From contig NZ_CP079863.1 in assembly GCF_025263485.1 (NCBI RefSeq), forward strand, positions 3,410,001 through 3,474,000: a stretch of 64,000 nucleotides of DNA. The letters run 5' to 3'. Every line of letters begins with the position of its first letter. The first letter of the stretch is position 1. Below the pieces are notes generated by a model. The model worked only from the letters and a program-made list of their open reading frames with translations. It was not told where the DNA came from and made no database searches. Below are positions 18,842 to 25,948 of the stretch, piece by piece. A program made the translations under genes and the position numbers. This DNA is from Mycobacterium sp. SMC-2 (GTDB lineage: Bacteria; Actinomycetota; Actinomycetes; Mycobacteriales; Mycobacteriaceae).

Positions 18842-19282
18842 TCAGCCGCCCGTCGGTCGGGCCATCGCCGAGTCGGGGGCCGCCCAGTCGGTCGACACCT
18901 TGCGGTGCTTGATGAGCCAGGCGTCGCCGTCGGGCACCAAGGTGTCGCGGTAGCGACCGAAATGGTCCAGCCCGGCATGGGTGACCACGGTGAAGTACGA
19001 GGACACCTGCGCCACCTCGGGAGTCAGCGCGGTGAACAGCACGTTGGTGAGGTTGTGCCGGACGACCGGCTTGACGTCAGGGCGCCGGGCGACGTTGACA
19101 CCGCCGAGGAACGACGCAATCGCCGCCCGCCCCCGCAGCGGCTCGGCACCGCGGATCTCCAGCACGCCCCCTGTGCAGAACGTGTTGGCAAGGCCGGTCA
19201 CGTCGCCGGCGTCACCCGCCCAGTTGTACCGCGCGAGGGTGTCGCGGATCCGTTCACGGGCGACCAGCTCCCATATGTCCAC
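18842..19282 (-). CDS. SnoaL-like / NTF2-fold protein
   Basis: This 146-residue protein belongs to the SnoaL-like superfamily: ELVARERIRDTLARYNWAGD, TFCTGGVLEIRGAEPLRGR, then KPVVRHNLTNVLFTALTPEVA and SSYFTVVTHAGLDHFGRYRD. The layout (start helix, acidic turn, HNLTN strand, GRYRDTL strand) is that of small dehydratase/isomerase-type proteins, but no catalytic dyad can be assigned confidently. It lies upstream of, and on the same strand as, the WS/DGAT gene, with 172 bases and the tandem palindromes between, so it is probably not in that operon. Confidence 0.72.
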   Translation of the reverse strand: MDIWELVARERIRDTLARYNWAGDAGDVTGLANTFCTGGVLEIRGAEPLRGRAAIASFLGGVNVARRPDVKPVVRHNLTNVLFTALTPEVAQVSSYFTVVTHAGLDHFGRYRDTLVPDGDAWLIKHRKVSTDWAAPDSAMARPTGG

Positions 19283-19399
19283 GGCCGTGACTCCGTTCTC
19301 CCGCAGCGGAATATGCCGGAGCCTAATACGTGAGCGCGCAGGCGGCGATGAGCCTTCGCGGAAAACGTTTCGGCAGCCGCACTTTCGCGGATGCGACCG

Positions 19400-19573
19400 C
19401 TACTTCACGATGCGGGGCCGGAAAACCCGTGGGACAGCCGGCGTCACGCCGTTCAGATCGAAGACGGCGATCAGTGCCCGCAGCAGGTCGGGGGACCAGT
19501 CCTCGAAGGGCTGGGCGTCGATTCGGTCGATCACTTCAGCGCGGAGATATTCGATGGCTTGGTGGTCGCTCAT
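19400..19573 (-). CDS. Small hypothetical protein
   Basis: A 57-residue frame from ATG 19573 (a longer one starts at 19648) reads MSDHQAIEYLRAEVIDRI, then DAQPFEDWSPDLLRALIAVFDLNG. The composition, acidic and helical with amphipathic spacing, looks like a real short protein and not like a shadow frame. I do not recognise a family. It lies alone between the SnoaL-like gene and the molybdopterin oxidoreductase. Confidence 0.5.
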   Translation of the reverse strand: MSDHQAIEYLRAEVIDRIDAQPFEDWSPDLLRALIAVFDLNGVTPAVPRVFRPRIVK

Positions 19574-19806
19574 GGCGCGTCCCGATACGCGGGGCCCGCT
19601 TGGATGCTCAACGAGCCAGCTCCCTTCCAAGGATGTGGCGTCTGGCATCGACGCTAAGTTCGGCGACTCGCCCTTGTACAGCTAGCCGACCAGATTCAAA
19701 TGGCTCTCAAGGAAATCCCTCGTGCCCGCTCGACGTGGCGTTCGGCGCCGCTATTTCCACGGCCGGCGTCCCGGCGCGCCCGGCATCGGTCCCTGGGCGT
19801 CCCGAT

Positions 19807-19834
19807 TTGCCACTTCCGCGACGGTCCGTAGCGT
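19807..19834 (+). promoter_or_regulatory. Possible sigma-A-type promoter of the molybdopterin oxidoreductase gene
   Basis: TTGCCA (19807-19812) and TAGCGT (19829-19834) are spaced by 16 bases and would place the transcript start about 8 bases before GTG 19849, i.e. a very short leader. The match to consensus is moderate and such pairs arise by chance. Confidence 0.25.
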
Positions 19835-19848
19835 AATACAGTGGGTGA

Positions 19849-22083
19849 GTGACGACGGGCGAAGACGGCAGGCATCTGCGCACCTGCCCCCTGTGTGAAG
19901 CCATGTGCGGCTTGGAGATTCAGGTAGACGGCGGCAAAGTCACCAGCATCCGGGGAAACCGCGACGACGTGTGGAGCCGTGGGCACGTCTGCCCGAAGGG
20001 TGTCTCACTTGCGGCGCTCCACGACGACCCGGACCGCATCCGCCGCCCCATGGTCAAGGTCGACGGGCGATGGCACGAGGTCAGCTGGGACGCGGCGTTT
20101 CGCCGCTGCACCGAATTGCTGACGCCGGTGATCGAGAAGTACGGCATCGGGGCGGTCACCGCCTACACCGGCAACCCGCTGGCGCATTCGTTCTCGTTGG
20201 CTCGCTACGCGGGCGTGCTGATGGGCATGTCCGGGATGCCGGTCACGTATTCGCCGGGGACGGTGGACCAATGGCCGAAGAACCTGTCGTCGCACCTGAT
20301 GTACGGCCTGTGGTGGAACTTTCCCGTGCCCGACATCGAACGCACCGACCTGATGGTCATCATGGGCGCCAACCCGGCCGCGTCGCAGGGGTCACTTCTC
20401 GCCGCGCCCGACGTGATCGGCCTGATCGACCGGATCCGCAAGCGTGGCAAGGTGATCGTGATCGACCCGGTGCGCACGCAGACCGCGGCCCGCGCCGACG
20501 AATGGCTTCCCATCGTGCCCGGGACCGACGCCGCGCTGCTGTTGGCCGTCGCGCACACGCTGTTCGACGAAGACCTGATCAATCCCGGACCACACGTCGA
20601 CGGCGTCGATACGATGCGCCGGGTCGCCGCGGACTGGCCCCCGGAACGGGTCAGCGCGGCCACCGGCATCGGCGCGGACCGCATCCGGCGATTGGCCCGC
20701 GAGCTCGCCGGCACCGAGAAATCGGTGGTGTACGGCCGAATTGGCCTGTGCAACCAGGAGTTCGGCAGCCTGGCCAGCTGGCTGGTCGACGTCATCAACA
20801 TTCTGACCGGCCATTTCGACGTGCCCGGGGGAGCGATGTTCCCCAAGCCGGCGGCCTGGTCGATCACCACGCAGCCGCTGCCCGGCCTGGAAGGCGGCCT
20901 TCCGGAATTCGGCCGCTGGCACACCCGTGTGCGCGGGGCGAAGGAAGTGCTCGGCCAGGCGCCCGTGTCCTGCATGGTCGAGGAGATCGCCACCCCGGGC
21001 GAGGGGCAACTCAAGGCGCTGATCACGGTCGCGGGCAACCCGGTGTTGTCCACGCCCGGCGGCGACAAGCTCGACGAGGTGCTGCCGATGCTGGAAGCGA
21101 TGATCTCCGTTGACCTTTGGCTCAACGAGACGACGCGGCACGCCGATGTGATCCTGCCCGGGCTGTCCCCGCTCGAGCAGCCGCACCATGACGACCTGAT
21201 CCTGCTTTTCGCGATCCGCAGCATCGCGAATTACTCCGCGCCGGTGTTCGATCCGGGAGACCGCCCGCACGAATGGGAGATCCTGATCCGGTTGACCGGC
21301 CTGTGCACCGGCACACCGGCCGAGGATGTCGACGTCGTCGCGATCGACGACGGCTTCTTCGATTACCTGGCCTTCACCCGGGGCCTCGACGGGGCGGAAA
21401 TCCGCAAGCTGTACGAGCACGGCGGCCCCGAGCGCATGCTGGATCTCACGCTGCGAACCGGGCCATTCGGGGACCAGTACGGCAAAAACCCGGGCGGGCT
21501 CACGCTGGACCTGTTGAAGGCCAACCCGAACGGCATCGACTTCGGGCCGATGGTCCGGCAACTCCCGGACATCCTGGGCACCGCCGACAAGAAGATCCGG
21601 CTCGCCCCGCAATACCTCCTCGATGACCTGCCCCGCCTGGCCGCCCGGCTGGAACGGCCGGCCGAGCCGCTGGTCCTGGTGAGCCGCCGCCACCTTCGCT
21701 CGAACAACACCTGGCTGCACAACGTGCCCGCGCTGATGAAGGGAAAGGACCGGTGCACGTTGCTGATTCACCCCGACGACGCGGCCCGATGCGGCGTCGC
21801 GGACGACGATATCGTCACCGTGAAATCGGCGGCGGGTGAGATCAGAGTGCCCGTCGAGGTCACCGAGGCGATCAAACCGGGTGTGGTGTCGATGCCGCAC
21901 GGCTGGGGACACGGCAAGCCGGGCACCCGCATGGCGGTGGCCAACAGCTCGCCGGGAGTCAATACGAATGTGCTTTCCCCGCCGACGTTTGTCGACGAGC
22001 CGTCCGGCAACGGCGCGCTGAACGGCATACCGGTGACGATCATCGACGACCAGGCCCGATACCGGCCCGCGCCAACTTCCTGA
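19849..22083 (+). CDS. Molybdopterin-dependent oxidoreductase, formate dehydrogenase H-like
   Basis: The 744-residue protein starts with a [4Fe-4S] cluster motif, CPLCEAMC followed by a fourth Cys in GHVCPKG, then the molybdopterin domains (DLMVIMGANPAASQG; VIDPVRTQTAARADEWLPI; TVAGNPVLSTPGG) and the C-terminal cap (NNTWLHNVPALMKG; MPHGWGHGKPGTRMAVAN). The loop where many formate dehydrogenases carry Cys or selenocysteine reads SPGTVDQWPKN, with no Cys or Sec, so activity on formate is doubtful. M. tuberculosis FdhF (Rv2900c) is a relative by family. No signal peptide; cytoplasmic. No partner subunit is encoded nearby, so the electron acceptor is unknown. Confidence 0.82.
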   Translation: MTTGEDGRHLRTCPLCEAMCGLEIQVDGGKVTSIRGNRDDVWSRGHVCPKGVSLAALHDDPDRIRRPMVKVDGRWHEVSWDAAFRRCTELLTPVIEKYGIGAVTAYTGNPLAHSFSLARYAGVLMGMSGMPVTYSPGTVDQWPKNLSSHLMYGLWWNFPVPDIERTDLMVIMGANPAASQGSLLAAPDVIGLIDRIRKRGKVIVIDPVRTQTAARADEWLPIVPGTDAALLLAVAHTLFDEDLINPGPHVDGVDTMRRVAADWPPERVSAATGIGADRIRRLARELAGTEKSVVYGRIGLCNQEFGSLASWLVDVINILTGHFDVPGGAMFPKPAAWSITTQPLPGLEGGLPEFGRWHTRVRGAKEVLGQAPVSCMVEEIATPGEGQLKALITVAGNPVLSTPGGDKLDEVLPMLEAMISVDLWLNETTRHADVILPGLSPLEQPHHDDLILLFAIRSIANYSAPVFDPGDRPHEWEILIRLTGLCTGTPAEDVDVVAIDDGFFDYLAFTRGLDGAEIRKLYEHGGPERMLDLTLRTGPFGDQYGKNPGGLTLDLLKANPNGIDFGPMVRQLPDILGTADKKIRLAPQYLLDDLPRLAARLERPAEPLVLVSRRHLRSNNTWLHNVPALMKGKDRCTLLIHPDDAARCGVADDDIVTVKSAAGEIRVPVEVTEAIKPGVVSMPHGWGHGKPGTRMAVANSSPGVNTNVLSPPTFVDEPSGNGALNGIPVTIIDDQARYRPAPTS

Positions 22084-22193
22084 GCTGCGTAAGCGTTTCA
22101 CCCCCTGCCGCTTGTTAACGTCAGGCGCCGTTCTGTGGTTCATCTCACCGGGTTCGGGTGAACCCGCGACGCGTGCCCGCCGTCGGCTTAGGC

Positions 22194-23300
22194 ATGACTG
22201 CAACAACGCATCTCACGTCCCCCGGCGCCGCCGCTCAGCGCGGACGCGGCGCGCCGCACATCGCGGGGGCGGCGGTGGCCTTCACCTGCCACCGCTACAG
22301 CCAAGACGAAGTCGCCCGGGAGCTCACCGAATTCACCGATCCGCGGTTCCTGCGCTTCGCGCAAACAACGGGGGTCGACCAACGCAGCCTCGCGTTGCCG
22401 CTCTCGCGTTACCCACAGCTGAGCGGCTTCACCGAGGCGAACGACGCCTACCTCGAGGTCGCCGTCGACCTCGGCGAACGGGCGATACGGTCGGCGCTGG
22501 CCGAGGCCGGCATCGAACCACACGAGGTGGACACCATCGTGGTGGTGTCCAGCACCGGCATCGCGGTGCCCACCATCGATGCCCGGCTGATGGCCCGAAT
22601 CGGCTTCCGCCCCAACGTCAAACGCGTCCCGCTCTTCGGGCTCGGCTGTGTCGCAGGCGCCGCCGGGATGGCGCGCGTGCACGACTACCTGCATGGGTAC
22701 CCCGGGGACGTTGCCGTGCTCCTGTCGGTCGAGCTGTGCTCGCTCACGCTGCAGCGCGACGACGCCTCGATCCCCGCCCTCATCGGCGTGTCCTTGTTCG
22801 GGGACGGCGCCGCCGCCGTGGTCGCCACCGGGGCCGACCGAATCCCTGCGCGCCGCAACGGCCGGCGCGCCCCGCGAGTCCTCGCGACCCGCAGCCGCGT
22901 AGTGCCGGAAACGGTCGACGTCATGGGATGGAACGTGGGCTCCAGCGGATTTCAACTCGTGATGTCGCGCGACGTGCCGAAAATGGCCGACGCCTACCTA
23001 CGGGACGAGGTCGACGGATTCCTGGCCGACCACGGCTTGTCCGTCGCGGACATCGCCGCCTGGGTGTGTCACCCCGGCGGTCCCAAAGTGCTCGACTCCA
23101 TCCAGGACGCACTCGGGCTACCGCCGGATGCCCTGACCCACAGCCGAAACTCGATGCGGGACAACGGCAACATCTCCTCGGCATCGGTGCTCGACGTCCT
23201 CCGCCGGACTGCCGAGGAGCCGCCGGCCGAAGGGTCCTTCGCCGTCATGCTGGCGATGGGTCCCGGCTTCAGCTTCGAACTGCTGCTGCTGCAGTGGTGA
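22194..23300 (+). CDS. Type III polyketide synthase (chalcone/alkylpyrone synthase family)
   Basis: I chose ATG 22194 (368 residues); a GTG at 22158 adds 12 residues. The Cys-His-Asn triad of type III PKSs is present: Cys152 in GLGCVAGAAG, His293 in CHPGGPKVLD, Asn326 in DNGNISSASV. SLFGDGAAAVV and AMGPGFSFELLLLQW are family hallmarks. Closest known relatives by sequence feel are mycobacterial Pks10/Pks11/Pks18, which condense long-chain acyl-CoA with malonyl-CoA to alkylpyrones. The ICMT-type methyltransferase begins 12 bases downstream with a strong ribosome-binding site, so the pair likely makes a methylated alkylpyrone or alkylresorcinol. Confidence 0.9.
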   Translation: MTATTHLTSPGAAAQRGRGAPHIAGAAVAFTCHRYSQDEVARELTEFTDPRFLRFAQTTGVDQRSLALPLSRYPQLSGFTEANDAYLEVAVDLGERAIRSALAEAGIEPHEVDTIVVVSSTGIAVPTIDARLMARIGFRPNVKRVPLFGLGCVAGAAGMARVHDYLHGYPGDVAVLLSVELCSLTLQRDDASIPALIGVSLFGDGAAAVVATGADRIPARRNGRRAPRVLATRSRVVPETVDVMGWNVGSSGFQLVMSRDVPKMADAYLRDEVDGFLADHGLSVADIAAWVCHPGGPKVLDSIQDALGLPPDALTHSRNSMRDNGNISSASVLDVLRRTAEEPPAEGSFAVMLAMGPGFSFELLLLQW

Positions 23301-23311
23301 GGGGAGAGGTC

Positions 23312-23815
23312 ATGTATTACTACCTGTTCATCCTGGCGGTTGGCGCCGAACGCCTGGTCGAGCTGGCCGTTGCGCAACGAAACACCAAATGGTCACTCGC
23401 GCGGGGCGGTAAGGAGTTCGGCCGCGAGCACTACCCGGCAATGGTGAGCATGCATGCCCTGCTGCTGGTGTCGTGCGTCGTGGAAACCGCGGCGCTGGCC
23501 CGGCCGTTCATCGGATGGCTTGGCTGGCCTATGCTCGCGGTCGTCCTGTTCAGCACGGTGGTGCGCTGGAGCTGCGTGAGCGTGCTCGGCAGGCGTTGGA
23601 ACCCAAGGCTTATCGTGATCGCGGGTGCACCATTGGTTCGCGGCGGGTTGTACCGATGGGTGCGCCACCCGAATTACGCGGCGGTCGCCGCGGAGGTGGC
23701 CGCACTGCCGCTGGTTCATTCGGCGTGGCTGACGGCGATGGTGTTCAGCGCCGCGAACGCGTTGGTGCTCAGGGTTCGAATCCGTGCGGAGAACGCCGCA
23801 TTGGGGCTGGTTTGA
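23312..23815 (+). CDS. ICMT-family membrane methyltransferase, partner of the type III PKS
   Basis: ATG 23312 follows GGGGAGAGG and yields 167 residues. The protein is mostly membrane helices (YYYLFILAVGAERLVELAV; MLAVVLFSTVVRWSCVSVLG) and ends in the SAM-binding core of isoprenylcysteine carboxyl methyltransferases: LVRGGLYRWVRHPNYAAV, where RHPNY is the signature. In Streptomyces the srs cluster also couples a type III PKS with a dedicated methyltransferase acting on phenolic lipids. Here O-methylation of the polyketide product in the membrane is the most natural role, although the acceptor is inferred from the neighbour only. Confidence 0.8.
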   Translation: MYYYLFILAVGAERLVELAVAQRNTKWSLARGGKEFGREHYPAMVSMHALLLVSCVVETAALARPFIGWLGWPMLAVVLFSTVVRWSCVSVLGRRWNPRLIVIAGAPLVRGGLYRWVRHPNYAAVAAEVAALPLVHSAWLTAMVFSAANALVLRVRIRAENAALGLV

Positions 23816-23830
23816 GAACCGCCCAGGCAA

Positions 23831-24676
23831 TCAGGGGGCGATCGGACGATTCGTCCACTCGCGGTCGCGTCGGCGCGACGTGCGGAACCAGCCGCCCGCC
23901 GCGGCGGTACCGCCGTCGGTCGGGATGGTGTGGCCGGTGACGAACGCCGACAAGTCCGAAGCCAGAAACAGGATCACGTGGGCCTGATCTTCCGGCACAC
24001 CCATGCGCCCGACCGGAACCCACTGCGGCCACTGTCTCTGCTCGTCGGCCGACAGCCACTGCGAATAGGGCACCTGAAGGGATTCCGTGACGTCGGGGGC
24101 GATTGCGTTGACGCGTACCCCCTGCCCGCCCACCTGCACCGCCAAACTGCGGGTGAACTGAATGACCGCGGCCTTGAACGCGGCATAGACCGGATCTTCG
24201 GGGTAGCCGCGCAAGCCCTCGACCGACGAGACGTTGACGATCGCACCGGCCCGCCGGGCGACCATCGCCGGCAGGAACGCGCGGGTGACCAGCAAGACGT
24301 GGTGCAGATTGATCCGGTACAGCTCATCCCACAGCCCCGGGTCGGTGTCGACGAAGTTCCCCGGGTGCTGCAGCCAGTGGCCCACATTGTTGACCAGCAC
24401 GTCCACCCGGCCGTAGCGATCCAACACCGATCGCGCCAGGTCGTCGACCGCGGCCGCGTCCCGGACATCGGTGACCACCGCGACGGCCGATCCGCCGGCG
24501 GCCGCGATGTCGTCGACCGTCCGTGCGGCCAGCCCGCCGTCGATGTCCACGATGACCACGTGTGCGCCCTGCTGAGCGAACAGCCGCGCGGTGGCCGCGC
24601 CGATGCCGGCGCCCCCGCCCGTCACCACCGCCACCCGGTCGTCCAGCAGCGCGTGAGCGCGCGTTTCGCCGTTCAT
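23831..24676 (-). CDS. SDR-family oxidoreductase
   Basis: The 281-residue protein is a classical short-chain dehydrogenase/reductase: cofactor loop TGGGAGIGAATARLF, NNVG, Ser in VNVSSVEGLRG and the Tyr-X3-Lys pair in YAAFKAAVIQF. VDIDGG after the second strand, with Asp at its end, suggests NAD(H). The C-terminus IPTDGGTAAAGGWF is normal, followed by a basic tail. It runs towards the ICMT-type gene, 15 bases from its stop, so it is not co-transcribed with the PKS pair. The substrate is unknown. Confidence 0.82.
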   Translation of the reverse strand: MNGETRAHALLDDRVAVVTGGGAGIGAATARLFAQQGAHVVIVDIDGGLAARTVDDIAAAGGSAVAVVTDVRDAAAVDDLARSVLDRYGRVDVLVNNVGHWLQHPGNFVDTDPGLWDELYRINLHHVLLVTRAFLPAMVARRAGAIVNVSSVEGLRGYPEDPVYAAFKAAVIQFTRSLAVQVGGQGVRVNAIAPDVTESLQVPYSQWLSADEQRQWPQWVPVGRMGVPEDQAHVILFLASDLSAFVTGHTIPTDGGTAAAGGWFRTSRRRDREWTNRPIAP

Positions 24677-24858
24677 CGCTCATATCTTGGGCCACCGGGT
24701 GAAGTCCGACGACACCCGGGCCGGCAAACCGACCGAAAGCGTACTCATACCCACTGGCCACCGGCGTTAAACCGTGATGTACCCAACATTCGGAGCATCT
24801 TCACCCTCAGTTTTTCCGGGCCACAGGCGGGTACCCGGTGCGCACTTAGGAGGGAAGC

Positions 24859-25896
24859 ATGGTGAGCACCACGGTTCCACAGGAGTTATTGCCAAGTGGC
24901 GCAATGAAGCGGCGTGTCCACCACCGTCACAGTCCGCAATCCGTCGCGGTCTCGTTGGCCAGCCGGCTGATCGTGAAGAACACCGTGCGCGCGTGGGCCT
25001 TCACACCGAACTTGCACTGGCCATTCGAATATGTCGACGGTTTGGCCGGAATGGTCCCACGTTTCGGCATCTCGGCGACGATCGAACAGGTGCGGCTGGA
25101 AAACTGTGCCGCCGAATGGGTTTGCGCACCCGGCGCGTCGACGGATCGGGCGATCCTCTATCTGCATGGCGGCGCCTTCCTCACCTGCGGTCTCAACACG
25201 CACCGCTCGGTGGTCACCCGTCTTTCCAAGGCCGCGGATGCCGCCGTGCTCACCGTCGGGTACCGGAAGTTGCCCTCGCATCACATCACCGACGCCATCG
25301 ACGACGGGATGAACGGGCTTCGGTGGTTGCAGGAGCGCGGTTTTGACGGAGACCAGGTGGTCATCGCGGGTGATTCCGCCGGGGGATATCTTGCGTTCAT
25401 GTCCGCGCTGTCGGCCATTCGCGGCGAGGTGATGAGGCCCGCCGGAGTCGCGACGATCTCCCCGTTCACCGATGCCGACCCGGCCCGAAAGCTGCAGCAC
25501 CGCAACGCGCGCAAGTGCTCCATGTTCACCCGCGGTGCATTGTCGATGTTCGCCCACTACTTGAGCCAGGCGCACCTCGTGGAGGGACGGGGTGATTCCG
25601 CCGTGGCGTCACCGGTGGACGCCGATCTGTCCGACCTGCCGCCGGTCACCATCCACGCGAGTTCCGACGAGTTGCTGCTCCCCGACGCCGAACTCATGGC
25701 AAAGCGCTTGGAAGCCAGCGGAGTTCCGTGCGATCTGCACCTGTGGGACGGACAGATCCACGACTTCCCGCTGGCGGCGGACGTCCTGCCCGAGGGCAGG
25801 CGTGCCATTCGCTACATCGGGGATTTCATCAGGGAAGTCACCGCCGCGCCCCAGTCGTGGCGCCGTAACCTGCACGCCGCCGCCGCGGCGGGCTAG
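24859..25896 (+). CDS. Alpha/beta hydrolase, hormone-sensitive-lipase (Lip) family
   Basis: ATG 24859 follows GGAGGGAAGC. The 345-residue protein has the HSL oxyanion motif HGGAF, nucleophile elbow GDSAGGY, and Asp and His in SSDELLLPDAELM and GQIHDFPL. The first ~70 residues form a helical cap region. Related mycobacterial enzymes (LipF/LipW-type) hydrolyse short-chain esters. The 182-base gap upstream and the unrelated divergent SDR suggest a single-gene unit with its own promoter. No signal peptide is obvious, so it likely acts in the cytoplasm or at the membrane face. Confidence 0.82.
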   Translation: MVSTTVPQELLPSGAMKRRVHHRHSPQSVAVSLASRLIVKNTVRAWAFTPNLHWPFEYVDGLAGMVPRFGISATIEQVRLENCAAEWVCAPGASTDRAILYLHGGAFLTCGLNTHRSVVTRLSKAADAAVLTVGYRKLPSHHITDAIDDGMNGLRWLQERGFDGDQVVIAGDSAGGYLAFMSALSAIRGEVMRPAGVATISPFTDADPARKLQHRNARKCSMFTRGALSMFAHYLSQAHLVEGRGDSAVASPVDADLSDLPPVTIHASSDELLLPDAELMAKRLEASGVPCDLHLWDGQIHDFPLAADVLPEGRRAIRYIGDFIREVTAAPQSWRRNLHAAAAAG

Positions 25897-25948
25897 CGAC
25901 CCCAATTCGGCAACCTGATTGGAGCGGCTGCCGATACAGTTGGTCGTG

